DNA of 47,929 bases from Oscillospiraceae bacterium (GCA_017552325.1 JAFZQE010000075.1:1-47929); one strand, 5' to 3'; numbered from the stretch's first letter, positions 1 to 8,687 are shown. A program made the numbers and translations. Notes: generated from the sequence alone by a model not told the origin.

Positions 1-313
1 CCATCATGCCGGGCATGGAGGCGCGGGCGCCGGAACGGACGGAGACAAGCAGAGGATTCTTGAGATCGCCGAACTTCTTGCCGTTGATCTCCTCCATTTT
101 CTCCACGTAGCTCATGATCTGGCCCATGATCTCGTCATTGATCGTGCGGCCGTCCTCGTAGTACTGGGTGCAGGCCTCGGTGGTAATGGTGAAGCCCTGG
201 GGAACTGGCATGCCGATGTTGGTCATCTCGGCGAGGTTGGCGCCTTTGCCGCCGAGCAGCTCGCGCATCTTCGCGTTGCCCTCGGTGAACAGATAGACAT
301 ACTTTTTGCTCAT
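1..313 (-). CDS. ppdK: Pyruvate, phosphate dikinase, N-terminal part (cut by window edge)
   Basis: PPDK interconverts pyruvate + ATP + Pi and PEP + AMP + PPi in the cytoplasm, linking glycolysis and gluconeogenesis in anaerobes. About 104 N-terminal residues are visible. They begin [13 protein letters not shown] and contain [27 protein letters not shown] and [15 protein letters not shown], the signature start of the ATP-grasp nucleotide-binding domain, where the Arg of SVRSGA binds phosphate. The ATG at 313 follows an AAAGGA Shine-Dalgarno sequence. The family is about 870-880 residues, so most of the gene lies left of the window. The identification is secure; nothing can be said of the central His or C-terminal PEP domains. 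Confidence 0.96.
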   Translation of the reverse strand, partial: MSKKYVYLFTEGNAKMRELLGGKGANLAEMTNIGMPVPQGFTITTEACTQYYEDGRTINDEIMGQIMSYVEKMEEINGKKFGDLKNPLLVSVRSGARASMPGMM

Positions 314-424
314 ACTTGCAATCCTTTCTATCAATAATTTTTCGATCTCAGCTCAATAACCGATCAAATGGTCAGTTACAATTTAGAATAACATAATTAT
401 TACCAGAAAAGCAAGTTATTTTCC

Positions 425-1291
425 TTATAAAACTTCGTCTTTCCCTGTTAAAATTTTGTCGCTGAGCGCCGCGAAAGCGGCGAGGTCCAGCGCCTCGCCC
501 CGCACGCGCGGATCGAGGCCCAGCCCGGCCAGCGTCTCCTCCAGCTCGTCCTTGCCGAGGCCGAGCCCGGAAGACAGCGCGTTGACCAGGGTCTTGCGCC
601 GCTGGTTGAAGGCCGCGCGGATCACGCGGAAGAGGAGCTTTTCGTCCCGCACCGGCAGCGGCGGCTCCGCCCGCCGCGTCAGGCGGATGACGGAGGAGGT
701 CACCTTCGGCTGCGGCACGAAGCAGCTCGGCGGCACGTCGAACAGCAGCTCCGTCTCGCAGTGCCACTGGACGAAGAGCCCGAAGGCGCCGTAGTCGGCG
801 CTGTCCGGCCCCGCGCAGATGCGCCGTGCGACCTCGCGCTGGATCATCACCGTGATCGTCTCAAAGCAGCCGGCCTCGATGAGGGCGGTCAGCAGCGGGG
901 TCGTGACATTGTAGGGGAGATTGGCGCAGACGACGGGGCGCAGCCCGGGCAGCCTCTCCTCTGCGAGCGCGCGCAGGTCCATCTTTGCCGCGTCGCCGCG
1001 GATCACCGTCACGTTGTCAAAATCCCGCAGCGTCTCCCTCAGCACCGGCAGCAGGGCCTTGTCCAGCTCGATCGCCGCGACCTTCCCGGCGCGTTTGGCC
1101 AGCTCAGCCGTCAGGCAGCCGATGCCGGGGCCGATCTCGACGACGCCGGTGTTTTCGTCGAGCCCCGCCTCGTCGGCGATGCGCTCCGGCACCCAGGCCG
1201 CGGTCAGGAAGTTCTGCCCCAGCGACTTCGAGAATCGGAAGCCGTGCCGCGCGAGCAAGGCGCGTATTTCATTGTAGTCAGTCAGGTCCAT
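425..1291 (-). CDS. rsmA: 16S rRNA (adenine1518-N6/adenine1519-N6)-dimethyltransferase
   Basis: RsmA (KsgA) uses SAM to dimethylate two adjacent adenines in the 3' terminal hairpin of 16S rRNA during late 30S assembly. The 288-residue protein has the Rossmann methyltransferase motif I EIGPGIGCLTAELA, the catalytic motif IV NLPYNVTTPLL, and the N-terminal FSKSLGQNFL typical of the family, followed by the helical C-terminal domain with RRKTL. I chose the ATG at 1291 because GGGAGA lies 7-8 nt upstream; an in-frame GTG at 1306 would add five residues (MGESA) but has no better ribosome site. It lies downstream of trmD on the same strand, with a short palindromic repeat between. No intrinsic terminator is obvious after the stop. 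Confidence 0.97.
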   Translation of the reverse strand: MDLTDYNEIRALLARHGFRFSKSLGQNFLTAAWVPERIADEAGLDENTGVVEIGPGIGCLTAELAKRAGKVAAIELDKALLPVLRETLRDFDNVTVIRGDAAKMDLRALAEERLPGLRPVVCANLPYNVTTPLLTALIEAGCFETITVMIQREVARRICAGPDSADYGAFGLFVQWHCETELLFDVPPSCFVPQPKVTSSVIRLTRRAEPPLPVRDEKLLFRVIRAAFNQRRKTLVNALSSGLGLGKDELEETLAGLGLDPRVRGEALDLAAFAALSDKILTGKDEVL

Positions 1292-1311
1292 AGCGGATTC
1301 TCCCACTATCC

Positions 1312-1374
1312 TGTCATTCTGAGGAGCAACGCGACGAAGAATCTTTCAGATCCTTCGCTGCGCTCAGGATGACA
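1312..1374. repeat. Dispersed palindromic repeat, family R, copy 1
   Basis: A 63-bp element with imperfect inverted ends (TGTCATTCTGAG at one end, CTCAGGATGACA at the other) and an interior holding GAAGAATCTTTC and GATCCTTCG. Two further copies lie at 10707-10776 and 16183-16250. This copy sits between trmD and rsmA, only a few bases from the rsmA ribosome binding site. The type resembles short mobile palindromic repeats common in Clostridia; that comparison is from memory. Confidence 0.85.
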
Positions 1375-1382
1375 GTTTTATT

Positions 1383-2672
1383 TCACTTCTTCAATATTTT
1401 CTCATAGCCCTGTCTGGCGGGGTCATGGCCCTCGCCGACGCGCACGGTCACGTTGCCGCGGTAGCGCCAGCCGTTGTCGCGCAGCAGGCGCTGCATGGGC
1501 TTGTTCTTTTTGTGCGTGTCGGTGCGGACGCAGCGCAGGCCGTATGCGCCGGCCTGCCGCTCGACGAGCTGCATCAGCTTGTCCGCAAGGCCGCTGCCGC
1601 GGTATTTTTCCGCGACGGCCAGGCGGTGCAGCACGCAGTAGGGCATGTCGGCCGTCCACTTGCCGTCGCTGATGGCCGCGTAGCCCGGCTCCTCGCGCGT
1701 CGAGAGCACAAAGAAGCCCGCGAGCTCCTCCCCGTGAAGCACGGCGAAGCACTCGCCCCGCTCCAGGTCGAAGCGGAAATGCCGCTCGGCGGGGTAGCCG
1801 TCCTGCCACTGGTCGACGCGCTGCTTTTTCAGCCAGGCGCTCGCCTCCCCGGCGATGCGCAGCAGCTCCGGCAGGTCTGCCTCCGTCGCCGGGCGCATCG
1901 TGACGGGCGCAGTCAGCTTCAGGCGGTCCCGCCCGCTTTTCACTTCCTCATAAAGCTTGAGGTCGTCCTTATCGGTAAAACTCAGCTTTTCGAACATGTC
2001 CGGGCGCCGGTCGCGCGTGCGCTCGAGCTGCTGCCTCCGCCGCCAGCGCCCGACCTTCTCATGGTCGCCGCGCAGCAGCACCTCCGGCACGGCGCGGCCC
2101 TCCCAGACCTCGGGGCGCGTGTACTGCGGGTACTCGAGCAGCCCGTCCCAGTGGCTCTCGCCGGTGTAGCACTCCTCGTCGGACAGCACCCCGGGCACCA
2201 GGCGGCAGACGGAGTCGGCCACCGCCATCGCGGCGATCTCGCCGCCGGTGAGCACGAAGTCGCCGAGCGAGATCTCCTCGTCGACGCACGCCTCGATGAA
2301 GCGCTCGTCCACGCCCTCGTAGTGGCCGCAGACCAGCACCAGATGGTCGTAGCCGCGACTGAGGCGCTTGGCCGTCTCCTGCGTATAGGGCTGCCCCTGG
2401 GGGCTCAGATAGATCACCCGGCGGCGCAGGCCCTCCGGCGCGGCGGCGATCGCCGCGTCGAGGCAGGCCTTCAGCGGCTGGGCCATCATCACGCAGCCCC
2501 AGCCCCCGCCGTAGGGGTAGTCGTCGACCTGGTTCTGCTTGTTGTCGGTATAGTCCCGGATCTGGATGCAGCGGATGTCCACGAGGCCCTTTTTGGCCGC
2601 GCGGCCGAGGATGCTCTCGTGCAGCACCGCGTCCACCGTCTCCGGGAACAGCGTCAAAATGTCGATTTTCAT
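1383..2672 (-). CDS. trmD: TrmD tRNA (guanine37-N1)-methyltransferase fused to a GNAT acetyltransferase domain
   Basis: TrmD methylates G37 of tRNAs with SAM, preventing +1 frameshifting. Residues 1-240 are a full TrmD: LTLFPE, DDYPYGGGWG, LVCGHYEGVDERF, EISLGDFVLTGGE (trefoil-knot SAM site) and WDGLLEYPQYTRPEVW, which carries the catalytic Asp. Normal TrmD ends near 240-250 residues; this protein has 429. Residues about 257-425 form a GNAT domain that starts VTMRPATEADLPEL and has the acetyl-CoA loop KYRGSGLADKL (355-365). No stop, frameshift or internal ribosome site separates the halves, so a real fusion is likely. The acetyl acceptor is unknown. The canonical GMVM loop reads GCVM here. 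Start ATG 2672 has only a distant GGAGAG upstream. Confidence 0.95.
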   Translation of the reverse strand: MKIDILTLFPETVDAVLHESILGRAAKKGLVDIRCIQIRDYTDNKQNQVDDYPYGGGWGCVMMAQPLKACLDAAIAAAPEGLRRRVIYLSPQGQPYTQETAKRLSRGYDHLVLVCGHYEGVDERFIEACVDEEISLGDFVLTGGEIAAMAVADSVCRLVPGVLSDEECYTGESHWDGLLEYPQYTRPEVWEGRAVPEVLLRGDHEKVGRWRRRQQLERTRDRRPDMFEKLSFTDKDDLKLYEEVKSGRDRLKLTAPVTMRPATEADLPELLRIAGEASAWLKKQRVDQWQDGYPAERHFRFDLERGECFAVLHGEELAGFFVLSTREEPGYAAISDGKWTADMPYCVLHRLAVAEKYRGSGLADKLMQLVERQAGAYGLRCVRTDTHKKNKPMQRLLRDNGWRYRGNVTVRVGEGHDPARQGYEKILKK

Positions 2673-2692
2673 ATCAATCCATAATCTCTCCG

Positions 2693-2722
2693 CTAAGCAC
2701 TAAGCACTACGCACTAAGCACT
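2693..2722. repeat. 30-bp tandem-like repeat, family T, copy 1 (perfect inverted partner of copy 2)
   Basis: A run of degenerate CTAAGCACTA units lying in the gap between rimM and trmD. Read base by base, its 30 nt equal the exact reverse complement of 8679-8708. A more diverged copy lies at 8842-8870. Confidence 0.9.
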
Positions 2723-2725
2723 CGA

Positions 2726-3214
2726 TCACATTCCCTCGATCAGCCGCACGGTGATGACGCCTGCCTCGGCGTCGGTGTTCAGGATGAAGGCCGGCACGGC
2801 GGGGATCAGATGCTCGGTCTCGCCCTTCACAACGTAGACGCGCTGGGACGGGTTTTCGATCACCTCGGCGAGCTTCCCCACTTCGGCGCCGCTCTCGTCG
2901 ACGACGGAGGCGCCGATAATATCCTGCAGGAAGTAGGAGCCCCGCGGCAGCCGCGCGTCCGCGCGGGCGATCTGCACGACGCGGTTTTTCAGCGCCTGGG
3001 CGGCGTTCACGTCCTCCACGCCCTCAAGCTGCGCGATCAGAAAGCCCTTGTGCTCGCGCGCCGAGACGAGCTTCTTCGCCTCGCCGCCGAGCCAGACGCG
3101 CCCGCAGCGCTTGAGCATGGCCGGGCTGTCGAGCCAGACCTCGATGCGCACCTCGCCGCGCACGCCGTGGGTGTTGACGATCTTCCCCGCGTCGATAAAT
3201 GCCTGTTTTTCCAT
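2726..3214 (-). CDS. rimM: Ribosome maturation factor RimM
   Basis: RimM binds ribosomal protein S19 and the 30S head during assembly. The 162-residue protein has the N-terminal beta-barrel beginning AGKIVNTHGVRGEVRIEVW, the linker with RLPRGSYFLQDIIGASV, and the PRC-barrel C-terminal half with NPSQRVYVVKG and HLIPAVPAFILNTD. Start ATG 3214 follows AAGGAGGG at 7 nt. A near-consensus promoter lies just upstream (3244-3272). It is the first gene of a rimM-trmD-(rsmA) minus-strand unit; a family T repeat separates it from trmD. In most Firmicutes rimM follows khpA directly, but here khpA lies 8 kb away on the other strand. Confidence 0.96.
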   Translation of the reverse strand: MEKQAFIDAGKIVNTHGVRGEVRIEVWLDSPAMLKRCGRVWLGGEAKKLVSAREHKGFLIAQLEGVEDVNAAQALKNRVVQIARADARLPRGSYFLQDIIGASVVDESGAEVGKLAEVIENPSQRVYVVKGETEHLIPAVPAFILNTDAEAGVITVRLIEGM

Positions 3215-3243
3215 GCCGCAGCCCTCCTTTTCGTAACTAAATG

Positions 3244-3272
3244 ATTATATCATATCCCGCCGCGTTTGCCAA
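3244..3272 (-). promoter_or_regulatory. Sigma-A-type promoter of rimM
   Basis: On the minus strand, TTGGCA (3272-3267), a 17-nt spacer and a perfect TATAAT (3249-3244), ending about 30 nt before the rimM start. Confidence 0.8.
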
Positions 3273-3295
3273 TAGCCGCAAAAGTCCGTTTTTGC

Positions 3296-3324
3296 TTGTG
3301 CATTTGCCGCGTTTGTGCTATATT
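3296..3324 (+). promoter_or_regulatory. Probable sigma-A promoter of the SDR gene
   Basis: TTGTGC (3296-3301), a 17-nt spacer and TATATT (3319-3324) lie 33 nt before the SDR start. It is divergent from the rimM promoter. Confidence 0.6.
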
Positions 3325-3357
3325 TTTCTCAGAGTCAGCAATTGGGAGGAACTCGGC

Positions 3358-4170
3358 ATGAAAACAGTCGTCATCACAGGCAGCACGCGCGGCCTCGGCT
3401 TTGAAATGGCAAAGCTCTTCCGCGGCGCAGGCTGGAATCTCGTCGTCAACGGCGTCAATGAAGATCGGCTTAAGGCCGCGGTCGAAGCGCTCCGCGCGAT
3501 ATCCGGCGCCGGCGAGGTGGAGGGCTGCCGCGGCAGCGTCGCCTCGACGGAGGAGCTGCAGGCCCTGGTCGATTTTGCGGCTTCGCGCTTCGGCGCGATC
3601 GACATCTGGATCAACAACGCCGGCGTCAACCAGCCGATGAAGGCGATCTGGGAGCTCAGCGAGCAGGAGATCGACGCGATCCTCGACATCGACCTGCGCG
3701 GCGCCGTCATGGGCAGCCGCCTCGCCGCGATCCGGATGGAAAAGCAGCCCGAGGGCGGCTTCATCTACAACCTCGAGGGCTACGGCAGCAACGACGCGAT
3801 GATGCTGGGCCTGAACATGTACGGCACCAGCAAGCGCGCCGTGACCCACTTCACGCAGGCGCTGGCGAAGGAACTGGCCGAGCGCGGCGGCAAGGTGAAG
3901 GCCGGCCGCCTCTCCCCCGGCATTATGATCACCGACTTCACGGTCAAGGCCCTCGGCGGCAAGGAGAGCATCGCCCTGCCCGAAAAGACGAAGAAGGTCT
4001 ACAACATCCTCGGCGACTACCCGGACGTCGTGGCCGCGCATCTGGTCAAGGGCATGCTGGAGAACACGAAAAACAACGCGCACATCGAATGGCTGACAAG
4101 CGGCAAGGCCGCCTGGCGCTTTATGACTGCCGGCTTCAACAAGCGCGATTTCTTCAAGGAGACAGACTGA
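3358..4170 (+). CDS. Short-chain dehydrogenase/reductase (SDR)
   Basis: A 270-residue cytoplasmic NAD(P)-dependent oxidoreductase. The Rossmann start is KTVVITGSTRGLGFEMAKLF (TGxxxGxG), then NNAGVNQP, the active-site YGTSK (Tyr and Lys present) and SPGIMITDF after it. The usual active-site Ser lies 13 residues before the Tyr; here the nearest Ser, in NLEGYGSND, is 11 residues before it. From memory, chlorophyll b reductase-like (NYC1) SDRs have a similar GxGS arrangement, so it may belong near that branch; the substrate is unknown and no pigment pathway is implied. Start chosen at ATG 3358 behind GGGAGGA, not at the longer open frame upstream. The next gene follows after 70 nt. Confidence 0.9.
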   Translation: MKTVVITGSTRGLGFEMAKLFRGAGWNLVVNGVNEDRLKAAVEALRAISGAGEVEGCRGSVASTEELQALVDFAASRFGAIDIWINNAGVNQPMKAIWELSEQEIDAILDIDLRGAVMGSRLAAIRMEKQPEGGFIYNLEGYGSNDAMMLGLNMYGTSKRAVTHFTQALAKELAERGGKVKAGRLSPGIMITDFTVKALGGKESIALPEKTKKVYNILGDYPDVVAAHLVKGMLENTKNNAHIEWLTSGKAAWRFMTAGFNKRDFFKETD

Positions 4171-4240
4171 TCGTAGACCCGGGCCCGCTGACAGGACGAC
4201 AGTCCGGCGAAGCACCGGTCCGAACGGCTGAGGGGACAAG

Positions 4241-4927
4241 ATGGAAAGAGGTTTTTTAGCGGTATTCAGCGGCTTTCCGGATCACCATTTTTCGGATGAG
4301 ATCGCCAAACGCCTGCGCGAAGAACTGACGGAGCGGAAGAGCATTGTTTTTATCACCGCCTGCCCGCTCGACTATGCGCAAAACGACGACGACTGCGAAG
4401 GCATGTACGAAATGTTTGCCGAGCAGGGCCTGCCGTTTCGGAAACATTGCGTGATCGATCAGCGCACCGAGGCTTCCGTGGCGAAGAAACTCGTTGAAAA
4501 CGCCGACTGTATTTTCCTGATGGGCGGCGGAGCCTGCGCGGATCAGCTCGCCCTGATCCGTGAGAAAGGCTGCCGGGAGGCCTTGCTCGAAAGTCATGCG
4601 GCGGTCTTCGGCTTAAGCGCGGGCTCGATGAACATGGCAAGGATCACGGTGGACTTTTCCGAGTCCATGGAGCCGTTTGACGGACTGGGATTCACGAACC
4701 TGACGGTGAGCTGCCACCATGACCCGGCGGACACGTGGCGGTATGAGCGGACGCTTTTGATGTCCGAGGGCCGCGTGGTGTACGCCATGGAGGACATGAG
4801 CGCGTTCTTCATCAAGGGCGGAAAAATCGACGCCGTCGGAAGGGTCTGGCGCGTGGAGAACAGGGAACTCCGGCTGCTCACGGAGGGCGGCGTCGGGGAA
4901 CCGCAACAGGATCGACGCAGAGGGTAA
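4241..4927 (+). CDS. Peptidase S51 (dipeptidase E/cyanophycinase-like) family protein
   Basis: A 228-residue class I glutamine-amidotransferase-like fold. The nucleophile elbow GLSAGSMNMAR carries the catalytic Ser of the S51 family, preceded by the oxyanion-side motif FLMGGGACADQLALI. A His in VSCHHDPADTWRYE and acidic residues in AMEDMSAFF may complete the triad. PepE-type enzymes release N-terminal Asp dipeptides; whether this homologue keeps that specificity cannot be read from sequence. Start ATG 4241 has a weak GAGGGGACAAG site. It sits between the SDR and ychF on the same strand with no terminator seen in either gap, so co-transcription is possible. Confidence 0.85.
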   Translation: MERGFLAVFSGFPDHHFSDEIAKRLREELTERKSIVFITACPLDYAQNDDDCEGMYEMFAEQGLPFRKHCVIDQRTEASVAKKLVENADCIFLMGGGACADQLALIREKGCREALLESHAAVFGLSAGSMNMARITVDFSESMEPFDGLGFTNLTVSCHHDPADTWRYERTLLMSEGRVVYAMEDMSAFFIKGGKIDAVGRVWRVENRELRLLTEGGVGEPQQDRRRG

Positions 4928-4975
4928 AAGAACATTCTGTCCTGCAATACATCGTACAAGGAGAAGGATACGACT

Positions 4976-6049
4976 ATGAAACTTGGGATCGTGGGTCTGC
5001 CCAACGTGGGCAAGACGACGCTGTTCAACGCGCTGACCGGCGCGAAGGCCGAGACCGGCGGCTATACCGCGGCCAACGCCAAGCCGAACATCGGCCAGGC
5101 CAAGGTGCCCGACGAGCGCCTCGACTGGCTGGCCGAATACTACCACCCGAAGAAATACAGCCCGGCGAGCATCGACTTCGTCGACGTGCCCGGCGTCAGC
5201 TCCGGCGGCAAGGGCAACGAGGTCTTCCAGGCCATCCGCCAGGTGGACGCGCTGGTGCAGGTCGTGCGCTGCTTCGACAACGAGGACATCTTCCTGGAGA
5301 GCGCCGACGCCGTTCGCGACGCCGAGAGCTTCGAGCTGGAGCTGATCCTCGCCGACATCGAGATCGTCGAGCGCCGCCTCGAGCGCGCGAAAAAGAACGC
5401 CAAGGGCGGCGACAGGAAGTATAAGCGCGAGGCGGAGATGTGCGAGGCGCTGATCGCCCACCTGACCGAGGAAAAGCCCGCGCGGGACTTCCCCTTCACC
5501 GACGAGGACAAGGACATCCTCGCCGACGGCGGCCTGCTGACCGTCAAGCCCGTCATCTATGCGGCCAACCTCGACGAGGAGGGCATGGCCGATTATGCGA
5601 ACAACGCCAATTTCAAGGCGCTGTCCGACTATGCGGCAAAGCGCGGCGCGGCCGTGCTGCCGGTAGCGGCGAAATTCGAGGAGGATCTGGCCGAGCTTGA
5701 CGCCGAGGAGGCGCAGATGTTCATGGAGGACCTCGGCCTGCACGAGACCGGGCTCGACCGCCTGATCCGCACCTCCTATGACCTTCTGGGCTACATCTCC
5801 TTCCTCACCGCCGGCGAGGACGACGTGCACGCCTGGACGATCGTGCGCGGCACCAAGGCGCCGAAGGCCGCCGGCAAGATCCACACCGACATCGAGCGCG
5901 GCTTCATCCGCGCCGAGATCGTCGCCTTTGAGGATCTCAAGGCCTGCGGCTCGATGGCCGCCGCCAAGGAAAAGGGTCTCTTCCGCCTTGAGGGCAAGGA
6001 ATACGTCATGCAGGACGGCGACGTGACGATGTTCCGCTTCAACGTCTGA
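4976..6049 (+). CDS. ychF: Redox-regulated ATPase YchF (OBG family)
   Basis: YchF/Ola1 is a ribosome-associated P-loop protein that prefers ATP to GTP. The 357-residue length is typical. Domains: G1 GLPNVGKTTLFNALTG at the N-terminus, switch II DVPGVSSGG, an antiparallel coiled-coil insertion around ILADIEIVERRLERAKKNAKGG, NLDEEG in the position of the altered G4 motif that explains ATP use, and a C-terminal TGS domain with DDVHAWTIVRGTKAPKAAGKIHTDI. The start ATG has AAGGAGAAGG about 9 nt upstream. The Ca2+ ATPase follows after only 22 nt, suggesting one transcript. Confidence 0.97.
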   Translation: MKLGIVGLPNVGKTTLFNALTGAKAETGGYTAANAKPNIGQAKVPDERLDWLAEYYHPKKYSPASIDFVDVPGVSSGGKGNEVFQAIRQVDALVQVVRCFDNEDIFLESADAVRDAESFELELILADIEIVERRLERAKKNAKGGDRKYKREAEMCEALIAHLTEEKPARDFPFTDEDKDILADGGLLTVKPVIYAANLDEEGMADYANNANFKALSDYAAKRGAAVLPVAAKFEEDLAELDAEEAQMFMEDLGLHETGLDRLIRTSYDLLGYISFLTAGEDDVHAWTIVRGTKAPKAAGKIHTDIERGFIRAEIVAFEDLKACGSMAAAKEKGLFRLEGKEYVMQDGDVTMFRFNV

Positions 6050-6071
6050 TTATCCGTCCGGAGGGATCCAT

Positions 6072-8687
6072 ATGCGATTTTACTGTGAAGACAAGGAGGC
6101 CGTCGTCGGCGAGCTGCAGAGCTCGGCCGAGGGCCTGAGCACGGCCGAGGCGGAAAAACGCCTCGAGCTCAACGGCAGGAACAGGCTGGCCGCGGCGAAG
6201 GGGAAATCCCTGGTCCGGCGCTTTTTCGAGCAGCTGGCCGACCCGATGATCCTGATCCTGCTGGGCGCGGCCGCCGTCAGCGGCGTGCTGGCCTGGCTGC
6301 AGAACGACAGCTTCACCGACGTGATCATCATCCTCGCGGTGGTGCTCGTCAACGCCGTGCTGGGCGTCTATCAGGAAAACAAGGCCGAAAAGGCGATCGA
6401 GGCACTGCAGGAGATGTCCGCCGCGACCTCCCGCGTGCTGCGCGACGGGAAGCTCTGCGTGCTCAAAAGCGAGGAGCTGGTCGTCGGCGACGTCGTGCTG
6501 CTGGAGGCGGGCGACGCCGTCCCCGCCGACGGCCGGCTGCTGGAGGCCGAGAGCCTGCAGATCGAGGAGAGCGCGCTGACCGGCGAATCCGTCGCCGTCA
6601 ACAAGTTCATCGATGCGATCCGCCTCGGCGAGAACGAGCGCGACGTCCCGCTCGGCGACCGGAAGAACATGGTCTACATGGGCTCCTCCGTCGCCTACGG
6701 CCGCGGCGCGGCGCTGATCACCGCGACCGGCATGGACACCGAGATGGGCAAGATCGCCGGCGCGCTGGCGCAGGCCGAGGAGGGGCAGACCCCGCTGCAG
6801 CGCAAGCTGAGCCAACTGTCGAAGGTGCTGACCTGGCTGGTGCTGGGCATCTGCGTGCTGGTCTTCGCCGTGCAGCTGCTGGAGGCGGGCTCGCTGAGCT
6901 TCGAGCTCGCGCTCAACGCCTTCATGGTGGCCGTGTCGCTGGCCGTGGCCGCGATCCCGGAGGGCCTCGTGGCCGTCGTGACCGTGGTGCTGTCGATCGG
7001 CGTGACCAACATGTCGAAGCGAAACGCCATCATCCGCCGCCTGACCGCGGTGGAGACCCTCGGCTGCGCGCAGATCATCTGCTCGGACAAGACCGGCACC
7101 CTGACCCAGAACCGCATGACCGTCGTGGAATACTACGGCGAGGACGAGCTGCGCGCCGCGCAGGCGATGGCGCTGTGCTGCGACGCGGAGGTCGACGAGG
7201 CGGGCGCCGTCACCGGCGAGCCGACCGAGGCTGCGCTGGTCGCCTGGGCCTGGAAGCTCGGGCTGGACAAGAACAGGCTCAAGGCCAGCTTCGCCCGCTG
7301 CGGCGAGGCGCCCTTCGACTCGATGCGCAAGATGATGAGCACCGTGCACCTGGCGAAGGCGGGCTGCGTGCAGTACACGAAGGGCGCGCCCGACGTGCTG
7401 CTCGCCCGCTGCACCCATCTGCTGCGCGGCGGCTCCGTCGTGCCGATGAGCGAAGAAGACCGCGCCGAGATCCTGCGCGCCAACAAGGCCATGGCCGACC
7501 GCGCGCTGCGCGTGCTGGCAGCGGCCGAGCGCCGCTGGCCGGAGCGCCCGGCGAGCTGCGAGCCCGCCGCCCTGGAACGTGAGCTCTGCTTCCTCGGCCT
7601 GTGCGGCATGATCGACCCGGTGCGCCCCGAGGTAAAGGACGCGATCGAGGAGTGCCGGCGCGCGGGCATCCGCCCGATCATGATCACCGGCGACCACGTG
7701 GACACCGCCGTGGCCATCGCCAAAGAGCTCGGCATCCTGCGCGAGGGCGACCGCGCCGTCAGCGGTTCGGAGCTCGACGCGATGGACGACGAGACCTACG
7801 AGAAGGCCTACCGCAGCATCAGCGTCTACGCCCGGGTGCAGCCCGAGCACAAGACGCGCATCGTCTCTGCCTGGCAGCGCGGCGGCTGCGTGACCGCGAT
7901 GACCGGCGACGGCGTCAACGACGCGCCTTCGATCAAGGCCGCCGACATCGGCGTCGGCATGGGCATCACCGGCACCGATGTGACGAAGAACGTGGCCGAC
8001 ATGGTGCTGGCCGACGACAATTTCGCCACGATCGTCGGGGCCGTGGAGGAGGGGCGGCGGATCTACGACAACATCCGCAAGGCCATCCAGTTCCTGCTGG
8101 GCTCGAACCTCAGCGAGGTGCTGGGCATCTTCCTGGCGAGCCTGGCCGGCTTCACGCTGCTCAAGCCCGTGCATCTGCTCTGGGTCAACCTGATCACCGA
8201 CTGCTTCCCCGCCCTGGCCCTCGGCACCGAAAGGGCCGAGCCGGGCATCATGGACCGCCGCCCGCGTGCGGCGACCGCCGGCATCTTCGCCGACGGCATG
8301 GGCGTCGACATCCTCTACCAGGGCGCTCTGGTCACGGCGCTGACGCTGATCAGCTACCGTCTCGGCGCCGGAGCCTTCACCGACAGCGGCGTCGGTATGA
8401 CGATGGCCTTCCTGACCCTCTCGCTGGCCGAGGTCTTCCACAGCTTCAACATGCGCTCGCAGCGCTGCAGCATCTTCTCGCTCGGCCATCAGAACCTGCT
8501 GCTCCTGATCGCGGGCTTCGTGTCCTTTGCGGCCTCCACGCTGGTCTGCCAGCTGCCGGTCTTCGCCGCAGCCTTCGGCTTCACGCCGCTGAGCCTCGGC
8601 CAGTACGCGACGGCCTTCGGCCTCGCGCTGTGCGTGATGCCGGTCGTCGAGCTGGTCAAGGCGATCGAACGGAAGGCCAGTGCTTAG
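6072..8687 (+). CDS. Calcium-transporting P-type ATPase (type IIA, SERCA/PMCA-like)
   Basis: An 871-residue membrane pump that would export Ca2+ at the cost of ATP. Order of features: N-terminal cation-ATPase domain, TM1-2, the actuator loop LTGES, TM3-4 with the ion-site AIPEGL, the phosphorylation site CSDKTGTLTQN (Asp about residue 339), the nucleotide-binding KGAPD, TM-proximal TGDGVNDAP, then TM5 SNLSEVLGIFL and TM6 LLWVNLITDCFPALALG. Asn and Asp of TM6 and Glu of TM5 match the Ca2+ ligands of this family, so Ca2+ is the best guess; Mn2+ or Na+ cannot be excluded. Start ATG 6072 follows GGAGGG. The last two codons and the stop lie inside a family T repeat, so the extreme C-terminus may have been reset by it. 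Confidence 0.93.
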   Translation: MRFYCEDKEAVVGELQSSAEGLSTAEAEKRLELNGRNRLAAAKGKSLVRRFFEQLADPMILILLGAAAVSGVLAWLQNDSFTDVIIILAVVLVNAVLGVYQENKAEKAIEALQEMSAATSRVLRDGKLCVLKSEELVVGDVVLLEAGDAVPADGRLLEAESLQIEESALTGESVAVNKFIDAIRLGENERDVPLGDRKNMVYMGSSVAYGRGAALITATGMDTEMGKIAGALAQAEEGQTPLQRKLSQLSKVLTWLVLGICVLVFAVQLLEAGSLSFELALNAFMVAVSLAVAAIPEGLVAVVTVVLSIGVTNMSKRNAIIRRLTAVETLGCAQIICSDKTGTLTQNRMTVVEYYGEDELRAAQAMALCCDAEVDEAGAVTGEPTEAALVAWAWKLGLDKNRLKASFARCGEAPFDSMRKMMSTVHLAKAGCVQYTKGAPDVLLARCTHLLRGGSVVPMSEEDRAEILRANKAMADRALRVLAAAERRWPERPASCEPAALERELCFLGLCGMIDPVRPEVKDAIEECRRAGIRPIMITGDHVDTAVAIAKELGILREGDRAVSGSELDAMDDETYEKAYRSISVYARVQPEHKTRIVSAWQRGGCVTAMTGDGVNDAPSIKAADIGVGMGITGTDVTKNVADMVLADDNFATIVGAVEEGRRIYDNIRKAIQFLLGSNLSEVLGIFLASLAGFTLLKPVHLLWVNLITDCFPALALGTERAEPGIMDRRPRAATAGIFADGMGVDILYQGALVTALTLISYRLGAGAFTDSGVGMTMAFLTLSLAEVFHSFNMRSQRCSIFSLGHQNLLLLIAGFVSFAASTLVCQLPVFAAAFGFTPLSLGQYATAFGLALCVMPVVELVKAIERKASA

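Noticed and set aside
6039-8489. Long minus-strand open frame (816 codons) opposite the Ca2+ ATPase
   Set aside because: Composition is His/Asp/Val/Ala-rich without any motif, the frame mirrors the GC-rich third positions of the plus-strand gene, and the plus strand has a complete catalytic protein with a ribosome site.
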